From contig NC_066583.1 of NCBI RefSeq assembly GCF_024323335.1, positions 272,808,916 through 272,872,915 of the forward strand: a DNA stretch of 64,000 bases, in the 5' to 3' direction. Under the pieces are notes generated by a model. The model did not search any database and was not told the origin of the DNA. It saw only the letters and a program-made list of their open reading frames with translations. A program made the translations under genes and the position numbers. Origin of the DNA: Lathyrus oleraceus (taxonomy: Eukaryota > Streptophyta > Magnoliopsida > Fabales > Fabaceae). Positions 1 through 12,621 of this stretch are shown here, one piece after another (position 1 is the stretch's first letter; each line of letters starts with the position of its first letter).

Positions 1-225
1 TTTCTGCATTTCGCTTTTCTCAAGCTCAATATGAAACCTAGTCATTTCCCCTTTTTTTTGTTTATAATTGGGTTTTAGATCAAGCTATGCATGTGAGTTT
101 AATTGATTTTTAGGTTTGACATAAGATTGTGCTTTTTAGGTTTGATGATTTATTTTTCGGTTGATTACCACATGATTGGCGAAGAATGTGTGTGCTATAA
201 TGTCCTAACACAATTTGTTTTTCAG
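1..225 (+). other. Probable 5' UTR intron (3' part) of the FDM-like gene
   Basis: T-rich non-coding sequence ending in a pyrimidine-rich tract and a TTTTTCAG acceptor at 218-225, nine bases before the ATG at 234. A short leader exon therefore probably begins at 226, and the first leader exon and the promoter lie left of the window. This is a splice-site reading only; no transcript was seen. Confidence 0.5.
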
Positions 226-233
226 GTGCTATA

Positions 234-3200
234 ATGTCTCACTCTTCTGAAGAGGATACTGATGTCAGTGATTCTGAAATAGGTGAGTATGAAGAGAAAT
301 GTTATGAAGAACTGAAAAATGGAAGTCAGAATGTGAAGACCTCGGATGCCAAGTTTACTTGTCCATACTGTCCTAAGAAAAGAAAACGAGATTATTTGTA
401 TAAGGAGCTTCTGCAACATGCTTCTGGGGTGGGTCAGAGTAGTTCACAAAAGAGAAAGCCAAGAGAAAAGGCTACTCATTTGGCTTTAGTGAAATATTTG
501 GAAAATGATCTTATGAATGTAGATGCTCCGCCGGAAGTGGTTGATGATAAAAGTGACACTCCTATTGATTCTGATGAGCAGTTTGTGTGGCCTTGGATGG
601 GGATAATAGTTAATATTCCAACTAGCCGAACACAAGATGGGCGCACTGTTGGGGCGAGTGGTTCCAAGATTAGAGATGAGTATAGAAGTAGGGGTTTCAA
701 TCCAGTTCGAGTTAATCCTTTATGGAATTTCCGAGGTCACTCTGGAACTGCTCTTGTGGAATTCAATAAAAACTGGCCTGGCTTAGATAATGCACTTGCA
801 TTTGAAAAAGCATATGCGTTAGAACATCATGGGAAAAAGGATTGGCTTGCTAATACCGGGCAGAAGTCGGGTCTTTATGGATGGGTTGCCAGAGCAAATG
901 ACTACAATGTGAACAATATCATTGGTGAACATCTGCGAAAGATGGCTGATGTCAAAACCATACCGGAACTTATGGAAGAAGAAGCTCGAAGGCAAGATAA
1001 ACTTGTGTCCAATTTGACCAACATTATTCAAAAAAAGAACAAGGACTTAAATGAGATTGAAGCAAGATGCACCGAGACTACAGAAAAAATGAAGTTTGCC
1101 ATGGCAGAAAAAGATTTACTGATTCAATCTTATAATGAAGGTATCTATATTTATGGAGCCTGAGTTACTTTTCAGTTTCACTAATTTGGATCAGGACTTG
1201 TATGTGTTGTGGTTGTGGGTGTTTAGTTTTTCGTGTTTCTGATTTGCAACTGGTGCTTTGGTTACACACACAACTGCCAATTTGGTGGTTTCTACCAAAG
1301 GTTGAGTCTGAATTTGACAATTAAGGGGGGCAGGGGCCTGACAGGTCCGGAAATAGCCAAATATTGCTAGAATCATTGCAATGATTGCACCATCAAATAT
1401 GGCATTGTTTAATTGATTTCGGACGAATATTATGCTTGAACTTTCTTTTACAATTTTAAGAATTGATTATTAATTTAAAATTTCGTGATCTTTGAATTTA
1501 GAGATAAAAAAAATACAGGCAAGTGCTAAGGATCACTTCCAAAGGATTTTTAATGATCATGAAAAGCTTAAATTGCAACTGGAGTCTCAGAAAAGTGAGC
1601 TTGAATCGCGGAGAATTGCTTTGGAAAAACGGGAAGCACATAATGAAAGTGAAAGAAAAAAGTTGGCAGAGGATATTGAGGAGGTATAGTGATTTTATTT
1701 TGCTCCATCCCCTATGATTGGGATTCCTGAAAATTTTATATTGATGAAACAACTTTTTTTGTTTATGGTATTGATTACTATTCATATGTTTTTTTTTTGA
1801 CAAATTATTGTCCACTTGATTGATACTTAGGTGTGTTAGTGCTTTCAATGAAGGATTTATCAACCAAGGTTAATCAATATCCACTTTGCTTATCATGTTT
1901 AAAGATCATGGAATTATTGGTTGGGAATTTATTTTCAGTTGAATCTTTGGATAATTAATTCCAAAAATACTGGCAATATGATAAAACTGATTTTTGTTCG
2001 AGTAGTACGTTGTTGAAGATTGTGAATCCATAACAAGTTAGTGTATGGGTCGCTGATGTGTTTACTTTAAAAGGGAAAGTATCTCATGATCGAGTTCTCA
2101 GTGGAACCTTATAATCTATGTATAGACTATTTGTGCGCTTCGACTGAATGTGTCTCTGATCATAATCTTGGCAATGATCCCTTCCCTTGTTACTTAAGTG
2201 TGATGTGGGAGAAGATAGTACCAATATTTAATAGTAACTGTTGACTCTAATTTAAATGGTGAAATCCAATGTGTGGTTATATTCTATTATGCTTTTAAGG
2301 ATATGAAACTCAGGGAACAGGAAGAGAATAATAGTTGCCAATATAGTTGTATGCTAATGATTTCACACCAGGGGTTTTCTGTTTTTCCTTTACTCTTTTC
2401 ACCGTCGTTAAGACTACGTGTGGATGGACAGAAAGAGCTGAAATGGAAAAATCTGAAATGGAAATATCCTAGGTTCTATTGTTTAGATTGTTTAACTAGG
2501 AAGCAATCCAATAAAATTTTATTAAATGCATTTACTCTGTCCCATCCAGGAAATCTCTTTTCCTCCCTCCAATTTGGAGGTATGGGAGAAACAAAGTCCT
2601 TTTCTCCTTTCCTTGTTAAAAATATTCAAAGAAATATATATGAAATGGCTATTTTATTCCATTTCACTTCATTCTTCTTCTCATTCCATTTACTATTAGA
2701 TATTTAAACATAGCATATGGATATAAAGGAGATTAGAAGCTAGAATTTTGATATAATATGTTCTTACTGTGTCTTTGAAGTCATGTTTTGTTTCAGAAGC
2801 TTGTAGAAGGCTTTCTTTAACTCTGGCATTTATTGTTTATTCAGAATACAACGAAAAATAGCTCTCTTCAGATGGCTTCAATAGAGCAACTGAAAGCAGA
2901 TCAAAATGTTTTGAAACTGGCTGAAGATCAAAAGGTCTGTACTGCCTTGTACTGCCTTTTTATTAGTTTTGTTAATGATCAAAAGTGTGCTTGTCAGGTT
3001 CAGAGTAATGTAGTATTTATACTATTTGAATGTCTATTATACAGAAACAAAAAGAAGAACTCCATGCTAAAATCATTCAGCTTGAAAGACAACTGGATAT
3101 GAAACAAAAGCTGGAATTGGAGATTCAGCAACTTAGAGGATCACTAAGTGTGTTGAAGCACATAGAAGACGATGACGATGGAGAAGTTTTGAAGAAGGTA

Positions 3201-4994
3201 GATGATCTGCAAAAGGGTTTAAGGGAGAAGGAACAGGTACTTGAAGACTTAGATGCATTGAACCAAACACTAATCATCAAGGAGCGTAAGAGTAACGATG
3301 AGCTGCAGGATGCTCGAAAAGAATTGATTAATGTAAGAGTACTTTTTTTTCTAGATAGGTCTCTGCATTCCAGTTAATTAATTCATTATATTAATTGGAA
3401 GTTCATCTGTGCAAAGGGGAGCAGGTTTCCAGTTCTTTGATACTTTAACTCTTTGGCTAATTGGCCTTTTTATTTAATGATTTTATTTGCCTAAAGTGTT
3501 CTATGAAACACAGATGCGGTATATATATATATTTGTGTGTCTATTCTATTTGGTCAACTCTCTTATTAACCAAGTCTAGAACAAGGTACTAAAAATGACT
3601 TGAGTAAAATTATAGTCTCACCGTATCATCATACTGATTCATATTGGTCAAAATGCTGTGAATGGTCCATAATATGATTATGCAGATGGGACCAAGTCGT
3701 CATTGTGCCAATATTCACTATTCACTGCATATTTCTTACATTGCTTTTATAATGGACTTAATGTTTCGAAAACTCTTGCAATTTTTAAAGCTTTCTTATA
3801 CTTTTTTACTATCCAGTGTTACTTGGAAGGTTTCACTACTAGTTTTTTACATTACATTCACTACTAGTTTTTTACATTACTTTTATACTGGACTCGGTGT
3901 TCTGAAAAATTCTTGCAATTTTCAAACCTCTCTTATACGTTTTACTGTTCAATATTGTTTGATAGATTTAGTAATAATGTTTTTTATATCTTGTAGGCTA
4001 TTAAAGAGACAGCAACTCGAGCCCAAATTGGTGTGAAGAGAATGGGGGAACTTGACACTGAACCATTCCTTGAAGCTATGAAGCAAAGATATAATGAGGA
4101 GGAAGCTGAAGACAAAGCTACAGAACTATGTTCATTGTGGGAAGAGTATCTAAAAGACCCAGACTGGCATCCATTTAAAGTTGTCACGATTGACGGGAAA
4201 CATAGAGTATGTTTCTATTAAACACGGTTCTCATAAAATTATCCTGAAGTCTACCTGCTTTATTGCATATCACTTTTAATCAAATTTGGTTAATCATTTA
4301 TATATTTATATTATCTCTGAAAGAAGATTGAAAACAGTGAATATGTGGCCTTATTCTATCACTCTTTTATCATCTAAGGAACTTACTGGTGTCGAGTGCT
4401 GTTTGGAAATTTCATAGGGGATCAATAGGAGAAAGAATGAATATACAACCAAGAATAGGTCAATAACTGAATCTTTAACATTGGAGTATGAATTCTTTGA
4501 GAAGCAACCACATATTCTCCTTGTTGCATTTTCACCCACATTGTTCTTTACTCTGTTTTCCAGCCTCAGAGAGTGAGAATGAGTGATATACCATGTAATC
4601 CCTCCTTTGAGGCTGATATCAGATTATCGGTTCAAAAGAGGGAAGTTTAACTTTTGAATACAATGGGTTCAGATTCATTTTAATCTATAATTACCCTTTG
4701 CTGTTTCTGATTTGGTGAAACTTCTAACAATTGCACTTGGTTATCTGGTTTCACGTTCTGATTCAGGAACTTATTCGAGAAGACGATGAAAAGCTGAATG
4801 GACTGAAAAAAGAAGTGGGTGAAAAGGCATATAATGCAGTGGTGGCATCTTTAACAGAGATTAATGAATATAATCCTAGTGGGCGATATGTAACCTCAGA
4901 GTTATGGAACTATAAAACGGGAAAGAGAGCAACTTTGAAGGAAGGAGTACAATTTTTATTGAACACATGGAAACGCAAGAAAGGAATGCTGTGA
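234..4994 (+). CDS. FDM: FDM/IDN2-like RNA-directed DNA methylation factor (zf-XS, XS, coiled coil, XH), six coding exons
   Basis: Six coding exons follow GT-AG rules and stay in frame: 234-1140, 1502-1683, 2845-2934, 3045-3332, 3997-4206 and 4767-4994 (TGA). They give 634 aa, a usual length for the FACTOR OF DNA METHYLATION / IDN2 family. The order is an acidic N-terminus, a zf-XS zinc finger (about residues 41-67, CPYC then QHASGVG), an XS domain (about 117-230, starting at VWPWMGI), a long coiled coil (about 245-500) and an XH domain (about 505-632, starting MGELDTEPF and containing NEYNPSGRY). In the known family the XS domain binds double-stranded RNA with 5' overhangs, and the coiled coil and XH mediate dimerisation, downstream of siRNA production by Pol IV/DCL3. 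I saw no break in the frame, so the gene looks functional. The exact paralogue (FDM1 to FDM5 or IDN2) cannot be settled by eye. Confidence 0.93.
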
Positions 4995-5480
4995 AGGTTT
5001 GTATACAACTTTATTACTTTCTATTAGGTTACTGAAATTTTCTTAAAACTTGTGAAAAAAACAAGAAAAGAAATCGATGACCAATTGTTGCGTCTTACTT
5101 CTTTGGATCTTTTCTCAAGAAGTTACAAGTGATCTATAATCACTGCTACTGTTTTAACGACCATGTCATGTTACAATGCCTTTATTGCAGAAAGGATGGT
5201 TGATGTTGATGGCACAAATATAATAATTTATGCATGGCAGCTGGTTTGCACACGTCCATATTTGAAGAGCTGTGAACCCAAGTTTATGTATGTTTAAGTG
5301 ATGTATGATCATGTTAAACTAGTTAGTTTCACTATTTCACTAGACAGTTGGAAATTGTCGAGACTCAAACTGCTTGCTTTTGCTTTCAAAGCGACGGTCT
5401 TCTTCTTATTATCTCTAGCTCTAGCTTTAGCTTGGAAAACACATATTTTGATGTGAAAATTGTATGACTATATATTATTT
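4995..5480 (+). other. 3' UTR region of the FDM-like gene, with a probable UTR intron
   Basis: Just after the stop codon there is a possible donor (AG/GTTTGT, intron from 4997) and a good acceptor (TTTATTGCAG ending 5190). The rest of the UTR would then start with AAAGGATGG. The transcript end is not visible; A/T-rich sequence around 5440-5480 is a plausible end. Confidence 0.4.
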
Positions 5481-5989
5481 AGTCTTTTAATTATCATGTT
5501 TCTTTCTTCTTCTTCTCTTCGAATAGAGAAGTGAGGGTCCAAAAACAACCCAACAGATTAAAAAAACAGCAAGATGTTACTGTCTATGATCAAATAAAGT
5601 CGTGTGTGGGGATGCATAAGTCATCTTTTAGCCTTCATGCCAAGACATTATTATTTAAGACAAAAATTGGTAGTGAATATTTGTCAAAGTTGTTTAATTA
5701 GACAATATTTATTATTTTTTAATTGAATTACTAAACTTTTAAGTAGGTCTTTATACTTTTAAATATTTATAGGTCCCTAAATTCAATGGTCTAATTACTA
5801 ATTATTTACAAGTTTGGAGATCCAATTAAAAGCTTTTTAGTTTATGGACTTGATTATAATTACTAATTACAACTTTAGGGATCTAATCACATTGTTAGTT
5901 TGTGGACCTCTACATATATAAACAAATTCAATTTAGTTCAACATTTAACGTGAGTGTTAAGATATAGCACAAATTTGATTATTTCCTCG
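5481..5989. other. Intergenic A/T-rich sequence, no gene seen
   Basis: A short CTT-rich tract (about 5500-5520) is followed by A/T-rich sequence with repeated phrases about 5700-5950 (variants of TAAACTTTTAAG and GGTCCCTAAATT). It looks like a decayed non-autonomous repeat. No coding signal or clear element end was found. Confidence 0.4.
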
Positions 5990-7679
5990 ATGTTCCTTGT
6001 ATAAAATCATGTTTTTATTAGGATTAATTTTGTCTTCATTTATTTCCATAATCAAGATATTTTCTGTACCATATTCATTATAATTAAGATCAATTTAAGA
6101 GCTAATCTTTCAAGTCATTTAACCAGATTCTTAAGTTGGTATTAGAGCTCACAATCATCTGATCTGTAAGGAGTCACAAAACCCTAATTGTCATGATTCA
6201 ATAGTCAAAAACATGCAATCAACGTGACTATGATGGCATCAGGATCACCGTTGTCATATTCACCTTTCTTCGGAGTTTTACCGTCAAAAGGCTGACTCAC
6301 GTGTGTTTCTTGCTCTAGTGCTTTTGTTTTGTAATTCGTTAGTACATTACATTTATTTTCTGACCCTGATATATTCAATTTATGTCTAAGATGTCTTCAT
6401 AATCCCTAGGGAATGAGACTAAAAAGTATGGATCTAGTATGGATCTATCTATTGTTAATAGTTTCATTTTCTCTGTTATCTTGGGTTATCGAAACTCAAC
6501 GATTAAAACTATTTAAATTGGCTAGATGTGTAAACATGAGGTTTCTTAGACAAAAACTCGCATAAAGAATCGTGTGTTTAATGAGAGCAAGTAGACTATT
6601 AACTAGTCTTTTATATGACAATCTATCGAGTCTTCTCTATTGGTTCATTCACTTGTATACAACTTCTATAATATTTATATAAAAAAAAAAAGACAAAATG
6701 TATATTTTAGTGATAACCAACACCTTTATAATGTTATTCATAATTTGGTCCCCTTTTGATGATTGATGACAACATCGAGTTGAATCAGTTGTAAACATGT
6801 TTCGTTTCTTGTTACTAATGATGATTTAAAGAACATGATTGAGAAATTAGATAGTGTCTACATAATTTAGGTCCTTTTGGCCTTCATAAGAATAATGAGT
6901 TAGTTCGGAACCATATGCTTTCTATTTTGAGCTTTGAGATTTCACCAATCTCACATGTATTATGCTTATGCTTTTGATTTTACATGTCGTGGAGGAGGAA
7001 GTTTTGGTCGTGGAAATGGTAAGAAAGTTGTAGTTGAAGATGTCCTAAGTGATTTTGTTACAAGTGGTTTGGTCATTATTCTGATTATAAGTGTTATTTT
7101 CTTATTGGCTTCCTAGAAATACTAGTAAATTTGACTTTGCCTAATGATAATGGAAGATAATATGAATTCAGAAACACTAAATACAATATATGGTATGCGA
7201 TGATGTGTACGCATCATACTTGAAGTTACGTTGTTTATTGGTTCAGACAAATCGGAAATCAAACCAAATCAAAGTGTTTGGGTTGAACATTTTTTTGGTT
7301 CGAGTAAAAATCAAATAAAATTAATGAAACTCGAGGTTAATTGATTCAGACAACGGTTTTTTAAAATTTTACCTGCGAGTCCGTCTACTCCAGCCAACCA
7401 TAATTAATTTGTATAATTTATATCGTTATTATCATGAAAACTATTATAAAATATTCAACTTCAAGAAGAAAATAAATGAATCGGCATTTATGACATTCAC
7501 AATCTACATGGAGACACGAAAAATATTAAGAATTTTATATTATAATAAAAAATTAGTTGATATAGTTTTTATAAAAATATTTTTGCACATTTGTTTTTAG
7601 TGTACCCAATCAATCCAACTCAAACTAATCTGTTATTTTTCGATTTGATTCAATTTAGGTTTCATCGCAAAAATGTACA

Positions 7680-7702
7680 ATGAATTTCTTAATGCACCAT
7701 AT
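7680..7702 (+). repeat. Left terminal inverted repeat of the PMD-MULE
   Basis: Reads ATGAATTTCTTAATGCACCA onward. It pairs with the reverse complement of 10918-10940 with about five differences in 23 positions and directly follows the target duplication. Confidence 0.7.
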
Positions 7703-7744
7703 ATATTACTAAGGCACCGCATGAAAATACTAAAATGCCCATAG

Positions 7745-10700
7745 ATTTCGGAGATGTATCTCTGAACGCACCAAATTATGACTTAACGTTAAAATATTCC
7801 AGAGATGCATCTTCAAACTTATTTCGGAGATGCATCTCAGGAAGTTTTTAGTGCTTAAATCGCGGAAGAGCCTTTCTCATTCCTCATTTCTAAAAAAACT
7901 CAAAACTTTATCAAAGTCTCTCAAGAAAATTTTCATCAACCAAGTCCAAAATCAAACAATCAAGCTCAAAGGATCTTCAATCAACATCAAGAACATCAGA
8001 AACATCACCCAACACTGAAGTAAAGTCTAAATTTGTAAGTTTTTGATCTTTTGATAAGTTTTTTGAGTTTTTATGTAAATGAGTAGAAAATGATGATTTA
8101 AGTATCAAATGAGTAGGAAATGCAAGAATGTTAGTTTATATGTACTGTAAACCATATTTGTTTGTTTAAAATCATGATCAAACCGTTTTTTAGGTTTGCA
8201 TGTCTACGTTGTCACCATTGAAGGACCTAAACATTTGCAGAAAATTCTAGAGACGCATCTCTGAAATTTTTCAACGTTTAGTTTCCTAGTAGCCAGAGAT
8301 GCATCTTCGGAAATTCTCAATGTGTAATTTTCTTATTGTAGTGTTACTTATATTAATTGTCTAGTTTAATTACAAATATTATGGCTGATAGACACGATAG
8401 ACTGAGGCACAGGTGGATTGCATAACATGCAGCAATGTGGCGGGAAAAGAGTCAGGTTTTGGAGGTTCATGTTCACTTTGGTCATGCAGAGACATCTATT
8501 TCTAGAACTCATGCTTCTCCTCATGCTTTTCCATCTTCTTCTTCCCGTATGAGACAGGTTTCACCTACCGATGCATCATTCTATCCATCCTCCCGCAGAC
8601 GCCTAATTTCAACTATTCAGGCGCCAGAGGTACCCGAGTCACCGGTGGTACCTGAGGCACCAGTGTCACCTTTGACGGATGGTGCTTCTAAGACAGTGCC
8701 ACCTCTGGATGTTGATGCTGTTGAGCTAGTGCCACCTCTGGATGGTAAGTCTTCTAAGGATGATGGGCCATAGCCACCTAAGACATTTGGAAGAGGCCCT
8801 TTAGAGTTGTCATTACTGCCTCTGTACCCAAACCATACTGCCATACATATCTAGGACAGAGAGGTAACATTAGTTGGATTCATTCTTTTTAATTTATGTT
8901 TACTAATACATTACAAGTTTTTGACATTGATTTATTTTTCTGCAGGACCTTGATATACTAAAGTTTATTAACCACATGTGGAAGATTACTAGCTTGCCTC
9001 ATCCGAATGAGGAGTGGTTTCAAGCAGCTCTATCCCTATTCAGGATGAATGACTTATGCATGCCTGGTTATATTACGGTCAACCACGAGATTCTTAATGC
9101 ATTCGTGGAGAGATGGCACACCGAGACCTCTTCATTTTATCTCTCACTTGGTGGGATGTCTATCACACTCGCCAATGTGTTGTATTTGCTACATCTTCCG
9201 ATCAAGGGGAAAATTCTATATCATGAGAGGATTAGCAAAGGCGAGACACTCGATTTGATGGTAGACTATCTGGGAGTTGACCTAGAGGTTGCGCTGACGA
9301 AGATAGAGAGGACCAAATTGGCATGTGCTAGTATATACATATGAGTGTATTCTATGAGAGCATACATGCTATATTTGGTTGGCACTGTAATTTTTGTGGA
9401 CAAGGGTGTCACTTATACAGATGTTATCAACCTATGGTACTTAGAGGACTTTGAGCGGACCCATGAGTACAATTGGAGGGTCGTTTATTTGGTATACTTG
9501 TACTCGAAGTTATAAGAGGGTTGTAGGTGGAAGAGGAAGCAGGTCACAAGCAGCATGACACTACTGACTGTAATATTTATTGGTCTTTTAATATTTATGT
9601 GTCATTTTCATTTCAATCTTTGCAACGCTATTATTGATGATTCTTAGGTTCCAACACTCTTCACGCTTGGATCCTCCAGCACTTCCCGCGCATCTCTGGC
9701 TAGACGGGTGTAATGACTTACATTAAGGATATGTCGCGTGCTTCTTCATTTCCTCCGCTCAGATGGAACCATGTGATAGCGTCGTTTAGAGTGTATCTTG
9801 ACCGCTTGGTTGCTGAGGACATGTCGTTCAACAGATATGTCGATCACCGTAAGATGCGGCAATTTGATAATATAATACTCGGGAATGTTGGATTTCCGCT
9901 CACGTCTCATTGCTCCTCACCTGCCTGAGTGTGTGATGCGACAGTTCGTCCATACTCAGACCATTCCTAAACACCATGTTGTCTCTACTCCTCCTACTTT
10001 AACACGTAGGCAGATGGATGTCATGTTTGATGATTATGAGAGTCATATGGTACTGAAGGAGTCACTAAGTACCATAACTAAGAGCGACTGGAGCTACGTC
10101 GATGGGTATATCAGGTGGTTATTTATGGTGTCACATATGTATATGGTGTTGGTTACTCTAGAAGATCCATCGAGGGCAACTTATCACGAAATAATAGAGG
10201 AGGAGCATGCACATTAATTTAGATCATCCTCATGATGTCTTGTCTAAATGTCGTCACATAATGGAGATTGTGCAGGCAGGCATTAAAAGATGTATCTTCC
10301 CTGATGGGTTTGATGTGAGGCAGGTCCTAGATGCCATCATGACGAAGGCACATGAGGCATTAATATACCAGAGACAACGCCGGAGGACAGGGAGTATTGA
10401 AGGCCGATGATCCGGAGGAGGTAGAGAGATGTAGTCTGACATACGCAATAGTGTAATATTATATAATAATTCCTTTGGATAAATTATGGATTGTATTTTA
10501 TTTTCACTTCATGCTACTTTATCGTATATTTTGATTTTATTTATAGATGTCATTTTTGGACCATCTGGATTTATATATGTCATTTTTTGCATATCGATTG
10601 TATGCTTCAAATCTCATCACATTATATTGTACATAACATTTATAATTCTTCATCTGAATAAACATAAACAAAACATAACATGCATTGTTCTGATAGGTTA

Positions 10701-10875
10701 CATAGATGTATCTCCGTAAAATAAACGGAGATGCTTCTCCAGAACAATAAGCGTGTAAAACGCCTTTCAGAATGAATGCATGGTGTATGTTTTAAAATAT
10801 TACAGAGATGCATCTCTAGATCAGTTAACATTTTGATTTAAGACAAAGTGCGTCCAGAGATGCATCTCTGGAATC
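7745..10875. repeat. Dispersed palindrome GAGATGCATCTC, about nine copies on both flanks of the PMD pseudogene
   Basis: Exact or near copies lie near 7751, 7802, 7827, 8251, 8296, 10702, 10727, 10805 and 10857, inside the MULE ends and outside the gene body. Many are followed by TCTG or TCGG. They look like subterminal repeats, which in other DNA transposons are transposase binding sites. Confidence 0.55.
8381..10410 (+). pseudogene. Broken plant-mobile-domain (MAIN-like / PP7-long-form-like) gene
   Basis: The reading starts at ATG 8381 and meets a stop at codon 15 (8423-8425). It stays open to 8773 as a Ser/Pro/Val-rich stretch, then shows a normal-looking acceptor (TTTTTCTGCAG, ending about 8945). 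The next exon, about 8946-9344, holds the clearest PMD homology (FVERWHTETSSF, then a GGMSITLANVLYLLHLP core). The match continues in shifted frames through 9350-9540 (YLYSKL), 9713-9928 (RVYLDRLVAEDM), 9885-10217 (LTRRQMDVMF, DWSYVDGYIRWLF) and 10207-10410 (FPDGFDVRQVLDAIMTKAH). Three or more frameshifts and at least two stops rule out a working protein. The PMD family includes Arabidopsis MAIN and MAIL1, nuclear proteins that help silence transposons; many PMD copies are themselves on mobile elements. Confidence 0.8.
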
Positions 10876-10917
10876 TGAGAGGCATTTTAGATTTCTCATA
10901 GGCTATTTTTCCACCCC

Positions 10918-10940
10918 ATATGGTGGGATAAGAAATTCCC
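10918..10940 (-). repeat. Right terminal inverted repeat of the PMD-MULE
   Basis: The minus strand reads GGGAATTTCTTATCCCACCA onward, matching the left end, and is followed directly by the second AAATGTACA at 10941-10949. Confidence 0.7.
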
Positions 10941-11239
10941 AAATGTACAAATTCAATCTAAATCAATCCATGTATTTTTGATCGATTTGAACATAAGATT
11001 CTTTCAAAAATCAAACCAAACTGACAGGGAACACCCCTACTTGAAGTTTAAAGCTTCAAATGTTTCATCATCGACCATAATAGCTCACATTGATATTGAT
11101 AGTTCTAACATCTCATTATCTCAACCCTCATTTGCTAGCTATTGGGTTTTAGACTTTGAACCTTTCGAACATGTTTATATTAATTATCCTCTCTTATAAT
11201 AAAAAAAAATCTGAACCTAAACCCACACATCACATTATA

Positions 11240-12621
11240 GACTTTTTTTACCACAATGCCCCTTTTTTGAAATAATATTTCCAATATACCCCGTTTTGAA
11301 AATAATTTCCGAGAATGCCCCACTTTATTCCTTTGACTCGTCCATTCAAAGGACGAGTTGCTGAAGGACGAAACATGGTTGTATTGACTCGCCCATTGAT
11401 TGGACGAGTACTAATATGAATTTTTCCCCATGCATGAACTCGGCCAATGGATGACCGAGTGAATGAAGTGTTACATTTTTTTGCTTTTTAAATTAATTTA
11501 ATAAATCTAATGAATTAAGTACAATATTATGCCTCATTATTATAATTAATTATAAATACAACTATTACAATTAATTACAATTATTAAAACAATTTTTTAA
11601 TTTAATGAGGCATAATATTACAACAATTTTTACAATTATTTGTTTTTGTAATAAGTAATAATAATTGTATTTAAAAACAAAATTAATTCAATTAAAAACA
11701 ATTGTCTTACAATTAATTCATTTTAAAATAATTTCAAAATAATTGTTATTATAATTCATTTTGTTTTAATTTAATTTTAAATTAAATTCTATATATAGAT
11801 ATCTATCATGCTAGAAATAGAGGAATTTTTATGTTACAATTATTATTTAATTATTACAATTAAAATGGGGTATAATTTAATTTATTTAAAAACAATTATT
11901 TCAAAAAAGGGGACTATGGTAAAAAATTCCATATTATTAGTTAATTAAATTATTAGGATTATTATTAAATAGTTTTCTAATTATTTTTATATTTAAATAA
12001 TGTTTTTTTAAAATAATATTTTTTTTGTAAATTAAAAAATTGTTTTAATAATAAAATTATAAATAATATAATGAGGCATATAATTAATTGTAATAAGTAA
12101 TAATAATTTTATTGATATTATAATAATTGTTTTTAAATGAATTAATTTTGTTTTTAAATGAATTAATTTTGTTTTTAAATACAAATATTATTACTTATTA
12201 CATAAACAAAATAATTGTAAAAATTGTTGTAATATTATGCCTCATTAAATTAAAAAATTGTTTTAATAATTGTAATTAATTGTAATAATTGTATTTATAA
12301 TTAATTATAATAATAAGGCATAATATTGTATTTAAAAAAAATTAATTCATTAGATTTATTAATTTAATTTAAAAAACAAAAAAATTTAACACTTCATTCA
12401 CTCGGTCATCCATTGGCCGAGTTCATGCATGAAAAAAAATTCATGTTAGTACTCGTCCAATCAATGAGTGAGTCAATACATCCATGTTTCGTCTTTCAAC
12501 AACTTGTCATTTGAATGAGCGAGTCAAAGGAAAAAGTAGGGTATTATGGGAAATTATTTTTAAAACGGGGTATGTTAGGAATATTATTTCAAAAAATGGA
12601 CACTTTGATAAAAAAAAAGTC
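11240..12621. mobile_element. Long-inverted-repeat (foldback) Mutator-type MITE
   Basis: Both ends begin GACTTTTTTT when read inward and are flanked by a perfect 9-bp direct repeat CACATTATA (11231-11239 and 12622-12630). The arms are about 450 bp: left features such as ACTCGTCC/GGACGAGT pairs, ACTCGGCCAATGGATGACCG and GAGGCATAATATT recur inverted on the right (12050-12621). The centre is very A/T-rich and non-coding. The length is 1382 bp. A read-through transcript would fold into a long hairpin, so it may be a source of small RNAs. Confidence 0.8.

Larger units (their letters stand above)
7680..10940. mobile_element. Mutator-like element carrying a plant-mobile-domain gene
   Basis: The ends are flanked by a perfect 9-bp direct repeat AAATGTACA (7671-7679 and 10941-10949), the usual target duplication length for Mutator-type elements. 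The terminal inverted repeats align without gaps over the first 23 bases, with a shared core AATTTCTTA then CACCATAT and a few mismatches; a further shared block (AAAATGCC) lies about 50-70 bases in. No transposase is present. The only coding content is the broken PMD gene. Copies of a GAGATGCATCTC palindrome cluster on both sides of that gene, inside the element. Confidence 0.75.
7228..11037. mobile_element. Possible outer element enclosing the PMD-carrying MULE
   Basis: An 11-bp direct repeat TACTTGAAGTT lies at 7217-7227 and 11038-11048, on either side of sequence unrelated to the Copia relic; the relic reading frame seems to resume in the right copy (Y-L-K). Just inside both ends are runs rich in CAAACCAAA or its complement, ending GAACACCCC on the right, a theme seen in non-autonomous plant elements. 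The MULE at 7680-10940 would then be nested in it. No clear terminal inverted repeat was found, so the class is unknown. Confidence 0.35.

Noticed and set aside
6934..7116. 60-codon frame with a Gly-rich part and hydrophobic end as a small membrane protein gene
   Set aside because: Another frame of the same stretch reads as a decayed Copia zinc knuckle; no start context or conservation seen.
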